Shown piece by piece: positions 60,768-64,000 of a DNA stretch of 64,000 nucleotides. Under the pieces are notes generated by a model. That model was not told the DNA's origin. It did not search any database and saw nothing but the letters and a program-made list of their open reading frames with translations. The stretch is from contig JANFAH010000002.1 of the NCBI GenBank assembly GCA_024663395.1, forward strand, positions 5,084,001-5,148,000, written 5' to 3'. The stretch's first letter is position 1, and each line of letters opens with the position of its first letter. The stretch is from Pisolithus tinctorius. Its lineage: Eukaryota; Basidiomycota; Agaricomycetes; Boletales; Pisolithaceae. Position numbers and translations under genes: made by a program.

Positions 60768-60900
60768 TAATGAGACAAAAAAGAACTTGGGCAGAGGTGA
60801 TGTGCGATAACGCGGTGAGGAGAGAAGGAGAAAAAGGGGGAAGGAATCGATGCGCGTGCATCACGTGATACGGTCTAGTTGCTGATCACAGTCACGCGAC

Positions 60901-60903
60901 TTA
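60901..60903. repeat. Target-site duplication, left (TTA)
   Basis: TTA directly flanks the left end of the Harbinger element and is repeated at 63917-63919. Three-base TWA duplications are the rule for PIF/Harbinger insertion. Confidence 0.85.
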
Positions 60904-60947
60904 GAGCTTGTACGGAAACCGTAGTTCAGTTGAAGTTCACACAGTTC
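60904..60947 (+). repeat. Left terminal inverted repeat of the Harbinger element
   Basis: 44 bp starting GAGCTTGTACGGAAACCG. It is the reverse complement of 63873-63916 except for one transition (A here at the position of AAGTTC, G in the right end). Confidence 0.95.
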
Positions 60948-61009
60948 CCTTGTTTGACAAGTGGCGCACAAGTTCGGCACAAGGCCCGGCAGCATGTCAG
61001 GGATTGAAC

Positions 61010-62391
61010 ATGCCGCCTGATCATCTGAACGTACGCCGTGCCCTGCTGCAGCAAATCTTCGTCCTTCTCCAGACACTTCTGGCCTTGTTGGCTGAGCTGA
61101 TTGGTTCCAGCGTGCGCAGAGACCCGATACCATACCACACCTCCAGACTCTCTGGAGAAATGTGGGTCCAGGAAGTCTTGACCGGTCATCCTGATCGTAT
61201 CCGCTGTGAGTTTGGTATGAGCAAGGAGGTTTTTGTTGAGCTCGTCGAGGAGCTTCGAGGTATTGGCCATAAAAACTCAAAGTTTGTTACCCTGGAGGAA
61301 CAGCTCACGATTTTCCTGTATACATGTGTAACTGGCCTGACAATCAGGCATGTTGGCGAACGATTTCAGCGATCAAACGATACGATATCTCGGTGAGTTC
61401 AATACAAAATCCATGCGACAATTCACATATTTGTGTACAGATACTTCAAGAAATTGCTCTTTATATTTTCAGACCCACCATTCTATTCCATCTACATACA
61501 GTTTCCAACTGGTGAAGCCGTCCATCCAAAAATACGCCACAACCCCAAGTTTTGGCCATACTTTCGGGATGCGATCGGCGCAATCGACGGCTGCCACATT
61601 CCCATATCCCCCCCCGCAATCATACGTTCAAACTATCGCAATCGCAAAGGATTCCTCTCACAGAATGGGCTTTTTATCTGTGACTTCGGTCTGAGGTTCG
61701 TCTTTACATTGACAGGGTGGGAAGGGTCTGCGACGGATGCTCGTGTATATGGTGATGCAACATCTGCCAATCTCCACATCCCCGCCGGAAAATACCTTCT
61801 TGCTGATGCTGGCTACCCCTCACGTCGAGAGCTGCTCGTCCCCTACCGAGGTGTTCGGTATCATCTTGCGGAATGGGGCCATGCCAACACCCGGTATGTT
61901 TTCCTTTTTTCATTCCTTTTTCCATTTTCTTAGTTCCCATCAGACCGACGAATAAAGAGGAACTCTTTAACTTGCGGCACGCATCTGCACGGAATGTGAT
62001 AGAACGTATTTTCGGCGTTTTGAAGCGCCGGTTTCGAATACTGCTCCTGGCACCAGAATACGACATCGACGTACAGGCACGAATTCCCGCGGCCCTCTGT
62101 GCACTGCACAATTTCATCTATACGCATGATCAGAATGGGGAGGGCACAGGCGACCTCACGGCTGATGAAGACGACGAAGGTGAAGGCGCTCCTGTTCATC
62201 TCCAAGCTATGGGACGTGCGACAGGTGTAGAAGAAGACTTATTCGTGCACAGGATGCGGGACAACATTGCGACGGAAATGTGGAACGACTATCAGTTTGT
62301 CTTAGGAGAGCGAGCGCAGAGGGGTGACATGGATGCGGAATCGGACGTAGAATCAGATTTCTTCGAAGACGAAGTGGCAGTTTTTGTTTAG
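61010..62391 (+). CDS. PIF/Harbinger DDE transposase (HARBI1-like)
   Basis: Exons 61010-61392, 61441-61893 and 61944-62391 sum to 1284 nt (427 aa). The helical N-terminal half ends in RHVGERFQRSNDTISRYF, the helix-turn-helix-like part of the family. The catalytic triad is visible: AIDGCHI (Asp177), LLADAGYPS (Asp250) and ARNVIERIFGVLKRRF (Glu299). It should cut at the terminal inverted repeats and insert at TTA/TAA. The ATG at 61010 avoids including the terminal repeat; an earlier in-frame ATG lies inside it (60908). The C-terminal 60 residues are acidic. Both introns (48 and 50 nt) are canonical and the frame is intact. Confidence 0.93.
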
Positions 62392-62535
62392 CGTAGTTAC
62401 TGCATGTCGTACTTGCATTGAATCGATTTATGACGTGTTCGGAGGAGCAAATGTATGCATTCTGGAGCGAATATACATGCAGCACTAACTAGACACAAGA
62501 TATGAAGCTACATGATGATGATGGGGGGGGGGATT

Positions 62536-63786
62536 CTATGTGCTACGGCCCATTCCTTCTTGGGCAGAGTTGTACATATCTACTACATATGCACGCCGGG
62601 CTTGTTCATCAGGCAAAGAAATAAAGACAGCTGCAGCGTTAGATATGCCGGAGAACTGACGTGTCATGAACGCGCGGTGATGGGGAAGGATCTCGGCATC
62701 TTTGTACAGCATCTGAGTGGCTGTCTGAACCACGATCAGCGGATCCATGAACGTCGTTGACAGCTGGTCCCCCAGGTGCCGGATTGTATTGTTGACTGAT
62801 ACGACCGCAACGGTGTGAGCATTGGTGGCTTGAGGCTTCGCCTTGCTGGAAGAGCGTGCGGACGTCCGGCTGCGCTTACTGTCGTGAACGGATGAGACCG
62901 GAGTCGACTGGGGAGGCTGGTTTGTTGAGAATAGAAGGGAGGGCCCAGAGGGGGATTCCGTTGCTGTGATATCAGTGGACATCACCACAAACGAGCGCTT
63001 TCCAGCCAAAGTGGATGCGGTAGCGGGGTCGGGAATTTCGGCTGATGTGGCAGCAGTGGGGGGGATGGAAGGAACGGAAGCGGTACTGCCAGTAGTCATG
63101 GTAGGGGTGGGGTTTGACATCCCGGCACGGAAAACATGAGCGCCAGTTGCGCCGCCCTGTGGAAAAATATCCTCCATGAAGTGGAGGTACTCCCAGCCCC
63201 TGTTACGGAAGGGCCTCATAATTGTATTTCTCTGAACGTCTCAGTAACATATTAGTATCTATTCGTACCAAATACATACCTTGATGGCAACAAACTTGCC
63301 CCATTTTTCCGCGTCAGCCGCTCCACAGATGTTCGCACCGTTTTCATTGTCCCAATGTTCTCCTGATCCTCTGCGATAAGTCATAATTGCATTGTATATT
63401 TGTTTGATCTACATCCGCTGAACGTCAATATAGCAGACTTAGAGTAGAGAAGGACGTACCGATCCCCATTTAATCGACACATTCTTGTAATCCTTGATCT
63501 TACCAGTCCGATGGAGGGGGCGAATGTGCTCTGCAGCATTGACATACGTCACTTGGCGAAAGTTCCCAGCGTCAGCACGTTCTGAGCGATGTACATGCAA
63601 GTACTTGATGAGCACAGTGGTCTCCTCCGCCATCCAGTCAGCACGCTTGGCTCCCTCATCTACTTCTCCCACAGGTGCCGCTAGTTCCATGACATTTGAT
63701 CCAAGAACATTAAAAAGTTCGATCAGTACTCGCCGGATGTGCTCGCGTCGAGTATCAGCAGAGGCAAGATAGGGAGTGAGAGACAT
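62536..63786 (-). CDS. Myb/SANT-like DNA-binding protein of the Harbinger element
   Basis: Exons on the minus strand: 63460-63786, 63280-63408 and 62536-63231 sum to 1152 nt (383 aa). A Myb/SANT-like domain of the Myb_DNA-bind_3 type lies in the first 150 residues: DWMAEETTVLIKYLHVHRSE, TYVNAAEHI, TGKIKDYKNVSIKWG, then SGEHWDNENGANI. The C-terminal half is serine-, threonine- and proline-rich with a short basic patch (DSKRSRTSARSSSKAK) that may be a nuclear signal. In PIF/Harbinger elements this partner helps transposase enter the nucleus and bind the ends. The gene converges with the transposase gene, the stops being 144 bp apart. Confidence 0.88.
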
Positions 63787-63872
63787 CCTACCATCAGGAG
63801 GGATACCAACATTTCAATCTCCGAGTCATTGGCCCGGATCTCTCCACCACTCGTCAAACAAGAACAATCCAA

Positions 63873-63916
63873 GAACTGTGTGAACCTCAACTGAACTACG
63901 GTTTCCGTACAAGCTC
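63873..63916 (-). repeat. Right terminal inverted repeat of the Harbinger element
   Basis: Inverted copy of 60904-60947 with one mismatch. It ends in CCGTACAAGCTC, followed by the TTA target-site duplication. Confidence 0.95.
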
Positions 63917-63919
63917 TTA
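63917..63919. repeat. Target-site duplication, right (TTA)
   Basis: Matches TTA at 60901-60903 on the other side of the element. Confidence 0.85.
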
Positions 63920-64000
63920 GGTGCCGACGAACTTCGCGACAGACGAAGGCAAGCTCGTATAAAGAAGCTCGCACCGTCGTCCGCTGACCAACACACTCGA

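Larger units (their letters stand above)
60904..63916. mobile_element. PIF/Harbinger DNA transposon, apparently complete
   Basis: 3013 bp bounded by 44-bp terminal inverted repeats with one mismatch and by TTA target-site duplications. Inside are two convergent genes: a DDE transposase (61010-62391, plus) and a Myb/SANT-like protein (62536-63786, minus). Both frames are intact and both parts are normally needed for PIF/Harbinger transposition. The near-perfect ends and intact genes suggest a young, possibly active copy. It sits in the upstream region of the Crinkler-like gene. Confidence 0.95.

Noticed and set aside
60908..61009. Transposase start at 60908
   Set aside because: This ATG lies within the terminal inverted repeat, so the added residues would be encoded by the transposon end. 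The ATG at 61010 fits the family better.
1..64000. tRNA or rRNA genes and CRISPR arrays
   Set aside because: Scanned by eye for tRNA B-box words, rRNA-like blocks and regularly spaced direct repeats; none was found. A tRNA scan would be decisive.

Overview
The window looks like nuclear DNA of a filamentous basidiomycete, most likely an agaricomycete. Coding regions are cut by many GT-AG introns of about 48-60 nt. The gene set includes a DUF6534 seven-helix protein, F-box/leucine-rich proteins, Crinkler-like nuclease-kinase proteins, a SERINC/TMS1 protein and tandem HSL-type hydrolases. Models were built by hand from reading frames, splice signals and family motifs. Each spliced CDS listed with exon coordinates adds up to a whole number of codons, except the 8.2 kb F-box gene, whose 5' end is unresolved. 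No similarity search was possible.

Layout. 0-25 kb is a gene-poor, repeatedly duplicated accessory region. An F-box gene and a mitochondrial PPR-like gene facing it occur as a decayed copy (3.0-6.8 kb) and as a copy with an intact PPR gene (15.6-20.7 kb). A third, internally deleted PPR copy sits at 23.3-25.0 kb. Between the first two lie another F-box gene (8.2-9.4 kb) and a 5.5-kb inverted repeat (9.6-15.1 kb) whose arms each carry an apparently intact lipase gene, arranged head to head. A Crinkler-like nuclease-kinase pseudogene (20.8-23.0 kb) starts 93 bp from the intact PPR gene. Its intact relative is at 58.8-60.8 kb.

25-57 kb is a conserved housekeeping block: ribosomal stalk protein P0, trehalose-6-phosphate synthase, a PMCA/PMC1-type Ca2+-ATPase, two tandem small genes resembling the small subunit of serine palmitoyltransferase, a PKA catalytic subunit, SERINC/TMS1, a RAD51D-like recombinase, a DUF6534 membrane protein and two tandem membrane-anchored alpha/beta hydrolases. 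The ssSPT-like genes and SERINC both relate to serine and sphingolipid metabolism, but they are about 5 kb apart with PKA between them, so nothing shows coordinated action. The gaps at 29-35 kb and 42.6-45.4 kb hold coding-like fragments I could not name.

57-64 kb holds the intact Crinkler-like gene and, 136 bp upstream of its start, a complete PIF/Harbinger DNA transposon. That element has 44-bp terminal inverted repeats, TTA target-site duplications, a DDE transposase gene and a convergent Myb/SANT-like gene.

The most unusual elements are the lipase inverted repeat, the Crinkler-like pair (the decayed copy seems to have two N-terminal ubiquitin-like modules in tandem), the apparently intact Harbinger element beside it, and the tandem ssSPT-like microgenes.
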